From: Xiphias gladius
Taxonomy: Eukaryota > Chordata > Actinopteri > Istiophoriformes > Xiphiidae
Assembly (NCBI RefSeq): GCF_016859285.1
Contig: NC_053400.1
Location: forward strand, 12,768,546 to 12,832,545
DNA length: 64,000 nucleotides
Direction of reading: 5' to 3'
Shown: positions 43,149 through 55,400 of the stretch, piece by piece
How the letters are laid out: each line of letters opens with the position of its first letter
Numbering within the stretch: position 1 is the stretch's first letter
Notes under the pieces: generated by a model
The model's database searches: none
The model's input: the letters and a program-made list of their open reading frames with translations, nothing else
What the model was told of the DNA's origin: nothing
Position numbers and translations under genes: made by a program

Positions 43149-44659
43149 CTCTCTCGCTCCCTCTTTCTCCTCAGGGCATGGCAAAGGCAACTGTGGAGAC
43201 ACACTGCCACAAATAGACTCTCTAAATATGGAGGTCTTCAGTCAAGAGAGAATGCATGATCGAATTCGGGGCCTCTCCACCAAACAGCTTCTATAAAAGG
43301 AACAAGACGGAGGAGAGGCTGGACGGTTGATGACACTTTTGACTGGAATATACATGTGAGTTCATATAAAATATAAGCAGCACCAACTTTTTGACACACG
43401 TATGTTGAAGAGCATTTGCGAAACAATAATGTGAGGGACAGCCAGAAATTTTAGATCACAAAAAATGCAAAACTCAGCTTTGGCTTTCTGAATTGAGGAG
43501 AGAGAGGTAGAACTGAGGAGAATTGCAGTCAGATGATAATTCACTGTGATTTCCTCAATATGAGCAACCCTTTTCACATACAAGTAGTCATGTGATACTT
43601 TGATCATATAAGAATATTGACTATAGCTGCTTTAAATCCACATTTAGCCACACATTCACACTGGTATGCATTTCTTTTCTGTCAAGTTTTACACTTTCTA
43701 GCAAAGTTGACTGGGAACGGGTTTACATGGCCCCTGCAGCAGAAGGAGGTTTAGTGATATAATGACATTTCAACTGGGTCCTCACCTTGGTCCCCCGTAT
43801 GCTGTAGTGCTGCAATGCGCCATACTGCCCTGCAGTTGACCCTATGCTCTGACTTTGTGTTTCACACACAGCGGCCACTCAACATGTAGATGTGGAACAA
43901 GTACAAATCCCGCTCACGTCTTTTGTCAACTGGTGAATCGATAACCTAGCAAGCAATGCTTCACATAAGCAGTCTGTAAAAATATACCACTCAGTCACAT
44001 ATTTCATCTGACCCAAAATATGATCAGCTGAAGACACTTCCACACTGACTATATTATAATAATGAACACATGCCTTCATGAGTCAGCCTCTTCCATCCCA
44101 CAGCCAGGACCGCGTTTTAGTGTGTGTCTGTGTGTGTGTGTGATGAGGGACAGTGTCTGTAAGTGCCTGAATGTGTACATCTTCATCGGCATGCGCGACC
44201 CCATGCATTTGTCCGTGCAGCCACGTGTCACAACAGATGTTGCCTAAAGCCTCAACAGTGTCTCCAGTGATGTGCTGTCCGCTGACCTTCAGTAGCATTT
44301 GAATATGTCCCGCTTGTCAAGTACAGTGGACTTTTCTGGCTGATCATGATGCTTTGCCTTTCATTAATATGCATCACCTCCAGATCTGCTACATGGCATT
44401 TGCATGATAGCTCTGGACCAGCCATTTGACGGTGGAGTGTGTGGAGCCTGTGTGAATGGCACCTGTTAGACAGAGAGGCAGATGCCACTCTGGCAGGGTC
44501 AAACAGTGGAGGTTTGGCTGTAAGGGGAGAGCGAGGGTGGGAAATTGGGAGCGCAGACAGTTCTTGGGATGTATGATAACATATTCAGCTGTATTTTAGG
44601 GCTGGATGCAGTTGGTTTTTGGAGACACTCATTAAAAACTAAAATCTTTTTGTTTACCA

Positions 44660-44835
44660 CAGATTTCACATCCAAATAAACAAATTCAGTAGGGTTCATC
44701 CTCTGGAAACTATGAATATCTGTACCAAATTTCATCCAGCCAATCCATCCAGTAGTTGTAGAGATGTTTCAGTCTGGACCGATATGGTGGACCAACCAAC
44801 ACACCAACACTGCCATCCCTAGAGAACCATGTTGC
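44660..44835 (-). repeat. Interspersed repeat fragment, family of 8925-9440
   Basis: Contains ATCCATCCAGTAGTTGTAGA, TTTCAGTCTGGACCGATATG and GCCATCCCTAGAG in the order typical of this teleost repeat; its orientation is opposite to the copy at 8925. Confidence 0.6.
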
Positions 44836-46301
44836 TAAAAATGCAATCAGTAAGCAATGATTTAAGCTAAATCAAAGCAAAGAAAACCTTGCAAGTGAAT
44901 GCATACAAATAGCCATAACGGAGGAAGATTCATAACTCACAAGATTTTTGTGTAACCACGCTGACAGCTAACTGCATTTTAGAGTTGTGCTGATGGTGTT
45001 TATGCTATAGGCTGCAGGGCTACACAGCTCTTCCAGGTGTCTCCCTGCAGGTGAGAAGGCATAAAGTCCGCTAAATTTAGGAGTGACTGGCAAAAAAAAT
45101 GATCAGCACCATAACATTCTGACGCTCTCTCAAAGATAACTGAAAATTTTCTCTTGTTTTGTTGAACTTCTGTGTCCATTTGCTGTGAGGCCTTCCATCA
45201 GCACTGTAATATATTGCGACATCTGAAGTAAGGACTCATTGTATAAACAAAGTGACAATAGAGAAAGGACATCTAGTGCTTTTTCAAACTTTCTTCTGTT
45301 TAAGAATTTTTGTTTGTACAGACAAGAATTCCTTCTGTCTCTTTCAAGATATCAAATTGCTTAACGTCTTACTAAACAGCACAAGAATCAACCATCACAT
45401 ACTGTATAAGAACAAGGATGGCATCAATTCTCTCAAAAATGACGTATTTCCTATTCCACAATGTTGCATTTTCGGGGTCTGAGTCATGATTTAACCAATT
45501 CACTCCTCCTGTTTGGTTTGTATTTATTGTAATACATGGGTGAGATCTGTGATTGTTTTTGTTTTTGTCTGAGGCTCAAGCTTTATGTCAGTTCTGATGC
45601 TGCTCGGTCCGAGGATGCTGCAGCCAGGTGGTGACCCTGCATGCAGTACCTGGCACACAGCGGAGTGCGTAGAGCTGTGGCCAAATCCCAGAATCTTAGA
45701 GCTGCCCACACTGGCCAATCGCCAGTAGGGAGAATGAGCTGTGGACACTGTCGCTGATACAAACACTCTGGCAGGGAAATAAAAGCTAATTTTTAATGTA
45801 TCATAACGAGGGATCACAAATTACAATGCAAAAGTAGTCATGGTATCTCAATGTATTATTTATCAACAGTTTATGAGTATAGAAACAGTTCATACAGTAA
45901 CACTACACCTCAGTAGAAGTATGTATGAAGTTTGTTGGTCTAAATATGCTCACGTCATACATTAGCATTCACTGGCAAATGTTAGTTGAGTGTCAACAAG
46001 GCAGCTTCTGTAATCCAGCAAGTCTCTGCATTACTTCAATGTCCCCTAAAGACAATCACTGTCTAAATCACAGTGATGAAAGTGACGAAAAGTAAGTGTA
46101 TACACCTTCGGCCTCAGGTTTAAGGTCAGCATTCGTAGGTCAGTTAACATAAAAACCCAGTCTTAATAAGCAATTAATGATACAAATTTAGGGCATTTTG
46201 AGCTAGATATTGTAATATGGATTATGATTCACCAAGAAGCAATGAATCCTGTACTGAAATATTGATTATTGATTATATTATATAATAAGAATGGCAGTAA
46301 T

Positions 46302-46304
<3 letters not shown>

Positions 46305-46363
<59 letters not shown>

Positions 46364-46382
46364 ACAAACACACACACACACA
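46305..46382. repeat. (CA)n microsatellite
   Basis: About 38 CA units with two AAACA interruptions near the right end. Confidence 0.97.
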
Positions 46383-47639
46383 AATCAAATATGAAACAAA
46401 TATATAGAATCAGTAAAAACCTGTAAGGCACGATATTTACCACCGACAGACACTAAGTATTCAGTCAATAATCTGACTGTAATTTCATCAATCAAGGTTT
46501 CCAGCAGGGGCAAGTAGCAAAACACTGATACACACACTGTACGCAATCTGCTTATGCCCGCTAAAGTTAGTGACTAGCTGGTGAAGAAAGTCTAGCATCT
46601 AGCAGCTAATAGCAGACATTTTTTAGGAGTTGGTGGAGACCAAAACAGAGCTCAAAGGGGAGGAAATATTGGGCTTATATTTTATCAGGTGGAGAGAAAC
46701 CCAACTCCAAATGAATGATAATGTTGCTGTTTCTGCTGACTGGGCAACTTCATAAGGCAATAATATATTAGAGCTGTGAGATTGTCAGCCTGCCATTGAG
46801 TTTTTCTGCCCTCATGTGGCCAAAAAAAATACTAAAAAAACATACTAAAGACATACTTTAACAGTCAATTTGATTATCTGAGCCTTAAAACAACCCTGTT
46901 TTTAGCCCAGCTTTGTTAATGACCAACTCTGGGTTATGGAGAGCTTGGCTTTTGATACACAGCAACCCAGAAACCCAGACAGGATGCCTCAAAATCTGAA
47001 AATCCTGTTGCACAATATGCCTAAAATGACCTCTAGCTGTGGGCTCCGCCCTCTGAAGGCTGCTTTCTGATTGGCATGGTTTCATGAGTTTGAATCCCCT
47101 TCATGACCTTTGTAAAATGCCATCACCGCTCTGTCTCTCCAATCTTCTGCGTGACTTTCCATTTCATACCTTCTATAATAGGAAGCCATAAAAATAATCT
47201 TTACTATCAGTGTCAGTCAGAGACGAGAATCACCACCTCATTACCACCCCTGTTTGAGGGGCTAATTATGGGATGTAAGGAGCCCGGCAACAGAGCTGAG
47301 CCTGGGGCGTCCTGGTCGCTCAGTCTGCCAGTGACTGCATGCACCCACACTGTTGCATCTCGCTCCTTCCACTATCCTGCCACCCTTCACTGTATCTTTC
47401 ACCAAAACATATAAAATGTGTGTAGAAATTAAATACTTAAGAAAGGTGGAATGTGCTCTCTGCTTTACAGTTAAAAGGAACAAAAAACTGGTTAAATCTA
47501 GCAAAGAGAGCTGTTGAATTTAACTCTGTTATGCCCTGTTACCTCCCTGGATCCTTTTAATGATCCCACACAGACAAAGCACTGTGATCCCACTGCGAAC
47601 ACCCTGTGATGAAATAAACCATTGTGTGTGTCCTCGCCC

Positions 47640-47780
47640 CAATATGCTAATCCAGGATTAATTATGGGCCAACCCTAATGAGTATCTCTCTTGCCCCCTT
47701 AGATATGTAAATGTGTCAGCAGTGGACAGCATTGAGAGGCTTTTGTTAACTCTGTGCTCTCTGTGTTCTATAAAAGAGGC
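47640..47780 (+). promoter_or_regulatory. Candidate cis-regulatory element with TAATCC sites and TATA box
   Basis: CTAATCC (47647-47653) and GGATTA (47655-47660) are back-to-back K50-homeodomain (OTX/CRX/PITX type) sites. They are followed by TAATTATGGG, a POU-like ATATGTAAAT (47704-47713) and TATAAAAG (47769-47776). The motifs are seen; activity is unproven and no exon is recognised downstream. Confidence 0.25.
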
Positions 47781-48279
47781 AGGACAGGACAGAAAGAGAC
47801 AAGGACAAAGGTTAAGGGACCATAGATTATTTCAAATTATATGGAATAAAACAAGGTCTTTTCTCATCAGTTCAAAGGAGTAAATTAGGAAGTGATGCCC
47901 AGAAATCAGTGCAAGCTCACAGTGAATGTGATTTAAGTTTCACCTTGATATGACTGTTCACCTGTCTCAGTGACAGCATTGGTGGTGAATTGTTTTTCAG
48001 CCTATTAATTATACCAGCCAGAGGAAGTGTGTTCTTGCAACACTTTCATCCTCCTTAATTTAAAGACGTAGGGCCAGTTAAAAAACATGTAGGGGTGTAC
48101 CACATATTATATATATCATGTCATTTTCTGCCATCACATTTTAAGCTATTAAAGCTGATGAATACTGCAAGTGAAACACATTAGCCCCACCGCAGAGAGA
48201 GTGAAACTTCTCACCAATGGTCGACCAACATCAGAATACATTCAAATCCTTTACAGCAATTAACTAAAATTACAAGACA

Positions 48280-49051
48280 ATAATGTAAACATATACAAGT
48301 AAATGTTTTCCATTCAACATTTTACTTGGGTAGAAGTTTGGGAAAATGTACTTAAAGTATCAATAAAAGCACTTGCTCTGCAAAAATAGTAACTGTAACT
48401 GATCAATTCATCAGTGCATAAATTTTATTTTAGCGTTGTAGTCTGTCGAGGTGGAGCTAATTTGAACTACTTTATATACAGTTTGCCATTTTGTGGTTCT
48501 CAACCTAGGGGGAGACCCCCCTCCGAAGGATCACAGGATAAATTATCATGAGATCATTAATGGGCTAGGGAAGAAGGAAAAATAGATGTTCTGCTGCAAA
48601 AATGTTTTATACATTTTTTGAACTTCTCTCAAATCTTTGCTTTTTTTACCTCTTTGAGTCTCAAACAGTTATTTAAATGAAACCATGTGAGAAGGTTAGA
48701 GGGGCAATGTCTCTGTGGTGGAGCTGCTGAAATGAGAGAATGGCCCCAACCAGATATTGTTTTTTATAAGGGGTCACAAGTCCAAAAAGTTGGAAACCAC
48801 TGCTTTAATCTCTCGTTATGAATTGTGTTTTATGTCATATGTTTTTTAAAAAAAATGTAAAATCTTAATCTGAAAAATAACTAGTGACTATAGCTGTCAA
48901 ATAAATGCAGTGGAGTAAAAAGTACAATCCTTCCCTTTGAAATGAGGTGAACTACATGTATAAATTAACATAAAATGGATATACTCAAGTAAAGTACAAG
49001 TACCTCAAAATTGCTCTGATGGTACTTGAGTTAATGTATTTATTCCACCCA
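48280..49051 (+). repeat. Interspersed fish repeat interrupted by a hAT-like MITE
   Basis: Begins near AAATGTTTTCCATTC and ends with CAAGTAAAGTACAAGTACCT and TACTTGAGTTAATGTATTTA, the tail of a very common teleost repeat. The middle part (TAACTAGTGACTATAGCTGT, AGTGGAGTAAAAAGTACAAT) also fits. Part of the same family follows copy 1 of the direct repeat at 21485-21660. The limits are approximate. Confidence 0.65.
48491..48802. mobile_element. Nested hAT-like non-autonomous element
   Basis: The left end reads TTGTGGTTCTCAACCTAGG; the right end, reverse-complemented, reads CAGTGGTTTCCAACTTTTTG. These are imperfect inverted terminal repeats of the hAT/Charlie type around 0.3 kb without a transposase. 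It splits the repeat at 48280-49051. An 8-bp target duplication is not clear. Confidence 0.6.
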
Positions 49052-49189
49052 CAACACTGTGTGTCCTGTGAGCTTCAGCCCTTCCATCAGGACAAAGTCT
49101 TCTATGAGCCCTCATATAGGAAGGCCCTCTGTAATCCCAGAACTGCCTATTACTCATCATTAATAGAGGACAAAAAAAAAAAAAAAAAC

Positions 49190-51020
49190 AGCTCCGGATG
49201 TCTTTTCACTACTTTGGCCAAGGCTGACAAAGAGTATTGATCCATGTATTCCTATAGCTTTCAGTAGTAACGATTTCATGAGCTTCTTTAATGATGAAAT
49301 TCTAACTATTAGAAACGAAATTCATCAACCTCCTGCCCTCAAATCCCACCAATTTATTTTCAAACAAAGGAACCTTAGAAACAGCTGATATATATTTAGA
49401 CTGTTTTTCTATAATTGACCTTCCCAAACTTCATTTAAACAATCAACCTGTCTCTTAGACCCCATCCCAACTAGACTGCTTAAAGAAGTTTCACTCTTAG
49501 TTGGCACCTCTTTACTAGATATGATCAAATTGTCTTTATTAACAGGCTATGTACCACAGTCCTTTAAAGTAGCTGTAATTAAACCTGTTCTCTCTTTTTC
49601 ATTTTAGGCAACAATACACCAACATCTAACCTGTGACCAACCAGTTGTGTGGCTTTCTACATAACAATATGGATTTAAAGTGCATCATAGCATGGAGACA
49701 GTACTGGTGAAAGTTACAAATTACTTTCTAATGGCATTAGACAAAGGATTTTTCCCTGTACTTGTCTTTTTAGATCTTGGTGCTGCATCTGACACCATCG
49801 ACCATAACATCTTATTACAGAGACTGAAACATTTAATTGGAATTAAAAGAACCTTACAAAACTGGTTTGAGTCGTGTTCATGAGATCAATTTCAGTTTGT
49901 AAACATTAACAATGAATCCCCCATGTACGCAAAAGTTAGACATGGAGTTCCACAAGGTTCTGTTCTCGGACCAGTTATATTCACTTTATACACTGTATGA
50001 TTCTTTTAGGCAATATTATAAGGAAACACTCCAGAAACCTCCATTGTTATGCAGATTATACCCTATTATATTTATCAGTGAAGCACGATGAAACCAATCA
50101 GTTCAGCCAACTGGTTGCCTTAAGAACATAAAGGATGAACAGCAATTTTTTGCTATTAAACTCAGACAAAACTGTTAAAGTTATTGTACTTGGCCCCAAA
50201 CACCCCAGACACATCTAATGATTTATGTAATTATTTAGTTACTTTAGATGGCATTACCCTGTCCTCCAGCACCACCGTTAGGAATTTCAGAGTTATCTTT
50301 GATCAGGTTATGTCCTTATTTCAGCCTGCCTTTTTTCACATATTTGTCATTGCAAAAATCAGGCACATCCTGTCTCGAAAAGATGCAGAAAAACTAGTCC
50401 ACGCATTTGTTACTTCTAGGCTGGATTATTGGAATTCCTTATTATCAGACTGTCCCAAGAAATCTTTAAATACTCTCCAGCTGATCCAGAATGCTGCTGC
50501 ACATGTACTGACAAATAATAGGAAAAGAAATCATAGTACCCTATTACCCCATTAGAACAGTGCACTCCCAGAACGCAGGCTCACTTGTCGTTCCTAGAGT
50601 CTCCGAAAGAACAATAGGAAGCAGAGCCTCCAGTTATCAGGCTACTCTACTGTGGAACTCTCCACATTTAAGAGTAGGCTTAAAACTTTCCTTTTTAATA
50701 AAGCTTATAGTTGGGGCTGACTCAGGTGAGCCCTGAACCATCCCCTAGTTATGCTGCTATAGGTCTACAATGCCGGGGGACCTCCCATGATGCCCCAAGC
50801 TCCTCTCTCCTCCTCTCCCTCTCCATCTGTAAGTATTAATATACCATCAATGCTCGTTGCTAACTTGACTTTTTCTCTCTCCTATAGTTTTGTGCTTTCT
50901 TGTCTCTCACCTCTCTCCTCCTGTTGCTGTCTGCAGGTATTTCTCCCTCTGGTGCTGAGTCTGGATCTGTCACTGCAAACCACCTGCTGCCCCCAAGATC
51001 CTGCTCAACACCCACTGCTA
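49190..51020 (+). mobile_element. Old 5'-truncated L2-like LINE with reverse-transcriptase remnants
   Basis: Reverse-transcriptase blocks remain readable: F-L-D-L-G-A-A-S-D-T-I-D-H-N-I-L-L (about 49769-49819, a variant of the L2/CR1 F-L-D-L-S-A-A-F-D-T-I-D-H motif), then H-G-V-P-Q-G-S-V-L-G-P (about 49941-49973). Further on are K-I-R-H-I-L-S-R-K-D-A-E-K-L-V-H-A-F and S-R-L-D-Y-W-N-S-L-L (50358-50441). In-frame stops (for example TGA near 49881) and frame changes show it is dead. The 3' part resembles the long 3' tail of this LINE group and runs into an (AAT)n/(ATT)n array. The 5' limit is approximate. Confidence 0.85.
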
Positions 51021-51021
51021 C

Positions 51022-51055
<34 letters not shown>

Positions 51056-51059
51056 GTAT

Positions 51060-51116
<57 letters not shown>
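51022..51116. repeat. (AAT)n then (ATT)n array at LINE 3' end
   Basis: About ten AAT units are followed, after a short TAGTATTAATAATAATA link, by about eighteen ATT units, giving a self-complementary microsatellite at the LINE tail. Confidence 0.95.
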
Positions 51117-51367
51117 ATCTATATGTGGAACTTGCATTGTGATATGTTCTCTTTCCTCCTGATCTCTCTCTTCCTCAATTCAAGTCACTATGGTTATTGG
51201 GATGAATGTCAGGTGAACAATATTGCCAAAGCGTCAAGGATAATACATTTAAATAATGAGATGTCAAAAAAAGAATATAATTCATTAGTAAATTCATAAT
51301 TAAAATAAAATAAAAAAATAGATAAAAAAAACAAGAAAATGGCAAAAATCAGTAAACAATTGTTTTG

Positions 51368-51393
51368 GTGTGTGTGTGTGTGTGTGTGTGTGT
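51368..51393. repeat. (TG)n microsatellite
   Basis: 13 TG units. Confidence 0.95.
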
Positions 51394-51585
51394 AGCAGGC
51401 TATGTCACATTCAGTGATGTTGTTTTATTATGTGTCCCTCAGTTTTTGACATGCACTCACATATGGTGGAACTAAGTAGCTGCAGGTCCCCTGTGCCTTT
51501 TCGCTGTCATCAGCTCTGCGAAGTTTGGGATTAACAAATCAAATCCCCTTCATACCACACAGTAACCCCACCGGAGTCTCTACCG

Positions 51586-51589
<4 letters not shown>

Positions 51590-51652
<63 letters not shown>
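51590..51652. repeat. (TG)n microsatellite upstream of rasgrf1
   Basis: About 31 pure TG units, some 0.85 kb before the rasgrf1 start codon. Confidence 0.97.
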
Positions 51653-51653
<1 letters not shown>

Positions 51654-51959
51654 CTGTTTGAGGGATGGTAGTGATATCGCTCTATAGTTTGAAGCGCAGT
51701 GGGTGTCTATGTCGTCTTAAATCCTAAAGGTTGTAATGATCAGTTTGTGTGGAAACTGTGTTAACGAGGTGTTGACTCCGCTGCATGATATGACTTAATG
51801 ATTTATCCTGATTCCTCATCCCCAGAATCAGTTCAGTCTCTTTCCACACGTGGTTCAAATTCGGAGAAAGAAAACTCCTCTCAGAGGGGAGTAGTGGTGT
51901 TTGAGTGTGTGTATCTGTGTGTGTGTTGTTGTTGATTTTTTTTTTTTTTGGGGGGGGGG

Positions 51960-52495
51960 TCTTCAGAGTCTGATCTGCTTCGGGATTCTCCACATGAATA
52001 AATAAGCTGCGTCTCCCACGGTCTGCGCTGCTCCGCGGAGTTTCTGTCCAAGGTGCTGAAGTCTGCTGCTCCGGGGACAGGTCACGTGACTGCGCTTCCT
52101 CCCTCCGCGAGAGCAGGATGCTGTGTGAGTGTGTGTGCGCCAGCGAGCGCGCGTGTGGGCTATGCACGCGGACCCTTCAGCCCTCATCATGAGCGGTTCA
52201 GGCTCATGAGGGAGGCTTCTCTAAGACGGCGTCGGGGTTGCTGTAGTGTGCTTGAAGCGTGGAAGTAGCTTAGTTGAATGCTTCACAGAGACTCTTTACT
52301 TGCACCTTTTTCTTCTTCTTTCTTCCCCCCCCCCCCTTTTTTTCCCCTTGCAAACATTAGTGTGGCAACTGTGCATGGGCACGCAGGAGTGGGCTGCTGC
52401 CCACCAAGTCTGACTCTGTTTCGGAGCTGCTGAGAAGAAGACCATGTAAGAATCGGCAGGCATCCCTTGCAGATCATTCCGGATTCACAGCCAAG
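51960..52495 (+). promoter_or_regulatory. rasgrf1: rasgrf1 promoter/5' UTR region with upstream ORFs
   Basis: A GC-rich segment precedes the rasgrf1 ATG. It contains the perfect 10-bp palindrome GTCACGTGAC (52081-52090; E-box of USF/TFEB type), a C11-T9-like tract at 52325-52346 and several ATGs. Two short upstream ORFs are near the main start: a 12-codon one (52375-52413) and an ATG-TAA start-stop pair (52444-52449). The transcription start is unknown, so how much of this is 5' UTR is inferred. Confidence 0.5.
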
Positions 52496-55400
52496 ATGCA
52501 GAAAGGGATGAGACTCAATGATGGCCATATCACCTATCTGGCTCTTTTGGCGAAAAAGGATGGGACGAGGCGAGGTTGCCTAAGTAAGAAAAGCTCAGAC
52601 AACACAAAATGGCATTCAAAGTGGTTCGCTCTGTTGCAGAATATGCTGTTTTATTTCGAAAACGACTCCAGCTCACGCCCCTCCGGACTGTACCTGTTGG
52701 AGGGTTGCGCTTGTGACAGGGCACCGTCACCGAAGCCATCTCTCTCAGCGAAGGAATGCTTAGAGAAGCAGGTAAGCCGCTGATCACACGGAGGGGGGGG
52801 GCTCGGGGCTCCCGTAAGTCTGGCTGACTGACACAGTCAAGGCAATCCGACTTTCGGAGCGGACGCGCTCATGAATGCTGCTTGTTGTGTCTGTTGGTGG
52901 AAGAAACTCGCTCTTACCCGTCTGACCCTGGGTTTAAGCAACAATACTGGGAATAGACGCCGCGAAATAAACACGGCTGCTGTTTTTTTTTTTTTGTTTT
53001 TTAATCCTAACATCTATTTATCACGCAAACAATTTCCCAGAGATGCTTTTGCAATATAGTTCACTTGACGTGCAGTGTTACGTAATGGCGTCATCCTCAG
53101 CGATTGATTGCCTCTATTCTGCACTAAAACAGCCTCCCAGCCTGCCTCTAACTTCACTCGTCAAATGCCAGAAATACAAGGTGCACGGTGGTTCGAAGCC
53201 AGTTGGCATTGATGCGATTCTTTGTGCAAACTTCGCAAGCACGGGGACTTCTTTACTTTCCTCCGGCTCTTTTGTCGTCATGACCACAACATTTGTTGCA
53301 TCACATTTATGCGCAGTGCAAGACTCTGCATTTGTAGACATCTCAGACGTTCAGGGATTGCAGCGCCTATGTGGGGAGTAAACTTCAGCTGCATCCAAAC
53401 TTTGCAGGTTGCCATCTTGCGGAGGAGAGCTGCCCCTTCCCTGTCGTTTTGACGTATTGATTTAATTCCTTGTCTTGGTATTAATAGCATCCTACCTTGG
53501 CAACTGCGTCTCCCCGGCTTGTAGCGGCTGGGTTCATTTGATAGCTCTCTCATTATCATGGGGTTGTTAGCGACAGCCATGGCTGAAAACCAAGCGATGT
53601 CTCAGGCATGCTTTTGTCTCTCAGTGCATCCCTCTTTCCTTTGAATTCCTCGGGAGTTTAGTGCCATGGATTAACATGTGTGCTGGCTAAACAATTGCCA
53701 TTGTCAATTGTTTTTTTTTTTGTTTTTTTTTGTCATACGCAAGTGTGTAATCTCAGCTGGAGGATGGTTTTGAGAGGTTAGGAAGGCTGCTGTTGGAAGA
53801 AATAAACCTTGCGACCTAAAAGCATTTAAGAGCCAGAGAAGAAGTGGTCAAGCTGCTGTGAGCTATGACTGCAGTCACCTTCTGAAATCTGCTCTGCCAG
53901 CTGCAGTCTGCTCTGATTTCCCTGCAGCAAAGATACTTAAGAGTCAAAGTCCCAGTGATGGGTCATTTCACCTGTTCAATGTCTGTATTCTTTGTTTAGG
54001 TTGACAGTTGTTTTGTTTAGGTTGCCATTAACATGCTAAATATGGCTTTTGCTCCAGTGGGTTGGCGCAATTTTGCTTTACAATCCTTCATCATTTTTTA
54101 GTGTTTGTATGAAAGTTTTCATTAGAATGCTGGAAAACCTGGACTTTAGGCCTTACGCACTTACTATGTAACATATTTGCTCAACAAAACTTTTAAATGA
54201 ATAGTTGTTACAACAAATTAAAGGCAACCGAGTTTCAGTTACAGTTTGCAAGCTACACATATGTATTTATATATCTGGAAATTGTATGCATGCAAGAAAG
54301 GTCCCTGACCATAAACAAGGTACGTTGGGGTTCATGGTTGGGATCTTAACTCCTAGGCCACCAGCAAGCCCCTTGGAGTGTTTTTCAGATCATGGAGTGG
54401 TAAAAAAAGAAACATATATGAGTGCCCATTATTCGGGGTTCACAGGTGTTCGGACCAGGTAATTGTTCCCCATAGTTGTTTAACTAACTCCAGTGCAAGA
54501 TTAAGGTGGGGGATCGAATCACACATAAGCACAAAAATGATTTAAGTAATTCAAAAATGGTTACGTTTCCCGAACTCATGAATAAAGGGCAGGGGGCGAA
54601 GGCCGCTGTCCAGCTTTAGAGGACTGGAACAACAATTGTTTACTCTCATAGAAGAAAATCTCAATGTTAAAAAAATCATCCCTGCCGAGTATGTCATATC
54701 TGTCCTACCTCTTAGAAATCAATAATGAACTGAAAGGTTCCAGACCCATTGGCAATGCCAGGCTAACAGTTTCCCTCTGCTCTTTATTGGCTTAGCTGTC
54801 AGGATTTTACTTGTGTTAGCGAGAGGACACTATGCAGATGTGCCGGTTGATTTCAGACAATTCAAAGCAAATGAATAAATAAATGTTTATTTTACCCTAG
54901 ATGAGATTTTTTTTTTCCTGTGACGGAGTTGTCATATGTAGGTTTTCAGGGTTACAGTCCTCTACAGAAAAAACAAACAGCACTGGTTGTTTGTTCAAAT
55001 ATGTTTTCCTGAAAAACAGTGTCTTGTGGTGAGGCAAACTCTGACTGTCCACCAAGTAGCAAAGGAGAGTTTTTTTAGTAGTTTTAGTTGCCTAAAATTA
55101 ACCACACCTTCACTAAAGCATAGCATATCAGAAAAAGCTTGTATCCGTCTTATGGGTTGGTTTGGAAGACAAACAGCCTACTTTGTCATTTAGGTATGAG
55201 GACTTGTTGGTTAAACTATAAACTATTAAACTTTGTCCACTGCCAAGCCCATTTCCTTCAAACCATGTCAGGACAACAGGCATGCTCTATTCTGAGGATG
55301 AAATATGGACTGAGGGACATCTACAGTGACAGATATTCATGCAGGCTGCTCCAGTGAATTTATTTCAGCAGTGAATTAAATGAATTTGAAAGCCTTCAAT

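Larger units (their letters stand above)
28424..44659. other. Gene-poor intergenic region, left part
   Basis: No ORF here resembles a known protein, and the longest frames are short and uninformative. Contents recognised: a cryptic pentanucleotide repeat (33832-33952), an interspersed repeat (37780-38045), an (AT)n stretch (about 37357-37378), CA arrays at 40448-40524 and 43104-43146, and an AACAAT array (41104-41150). Primary transcript and enhancers of mir-184 could lie here but cannot be delimited by eye. Confidence 0.5.
44836..48260. other. Intergenic region, middle part
   Basis: No supported exon. A long CA array occupies 46305-46382. At 47640-47780 there is a cluster of homeodomain-type sites and a TATAAAAG box, described separately. 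Otherwise unremarkable AT-rich sequence. Confidence 0.45.

Noticed and set aside
49680-50555. Two plus-strand ORFs that look like protein genes
   Set aside because: They are reverse-transcriptase remnants of the L2-like LINE with frame breaks, not host genes.
51590-52490. A Rasgrf1-type imprinting control region, as in mouse, because of the TG array upstream of the gene
   Set aside because: The mouse element is a different repeat far upstream, and imprinting of this kind is not known in fish; a TG microsatellite alone is no evidence.
52444-52492. A 5' UTR intron using GTAAGA at 52445 and the AG before 52493
   Set aside because: The intron would be only 48 nt, below the usual vertebrate minimum; read as a start-stop uORF instead.
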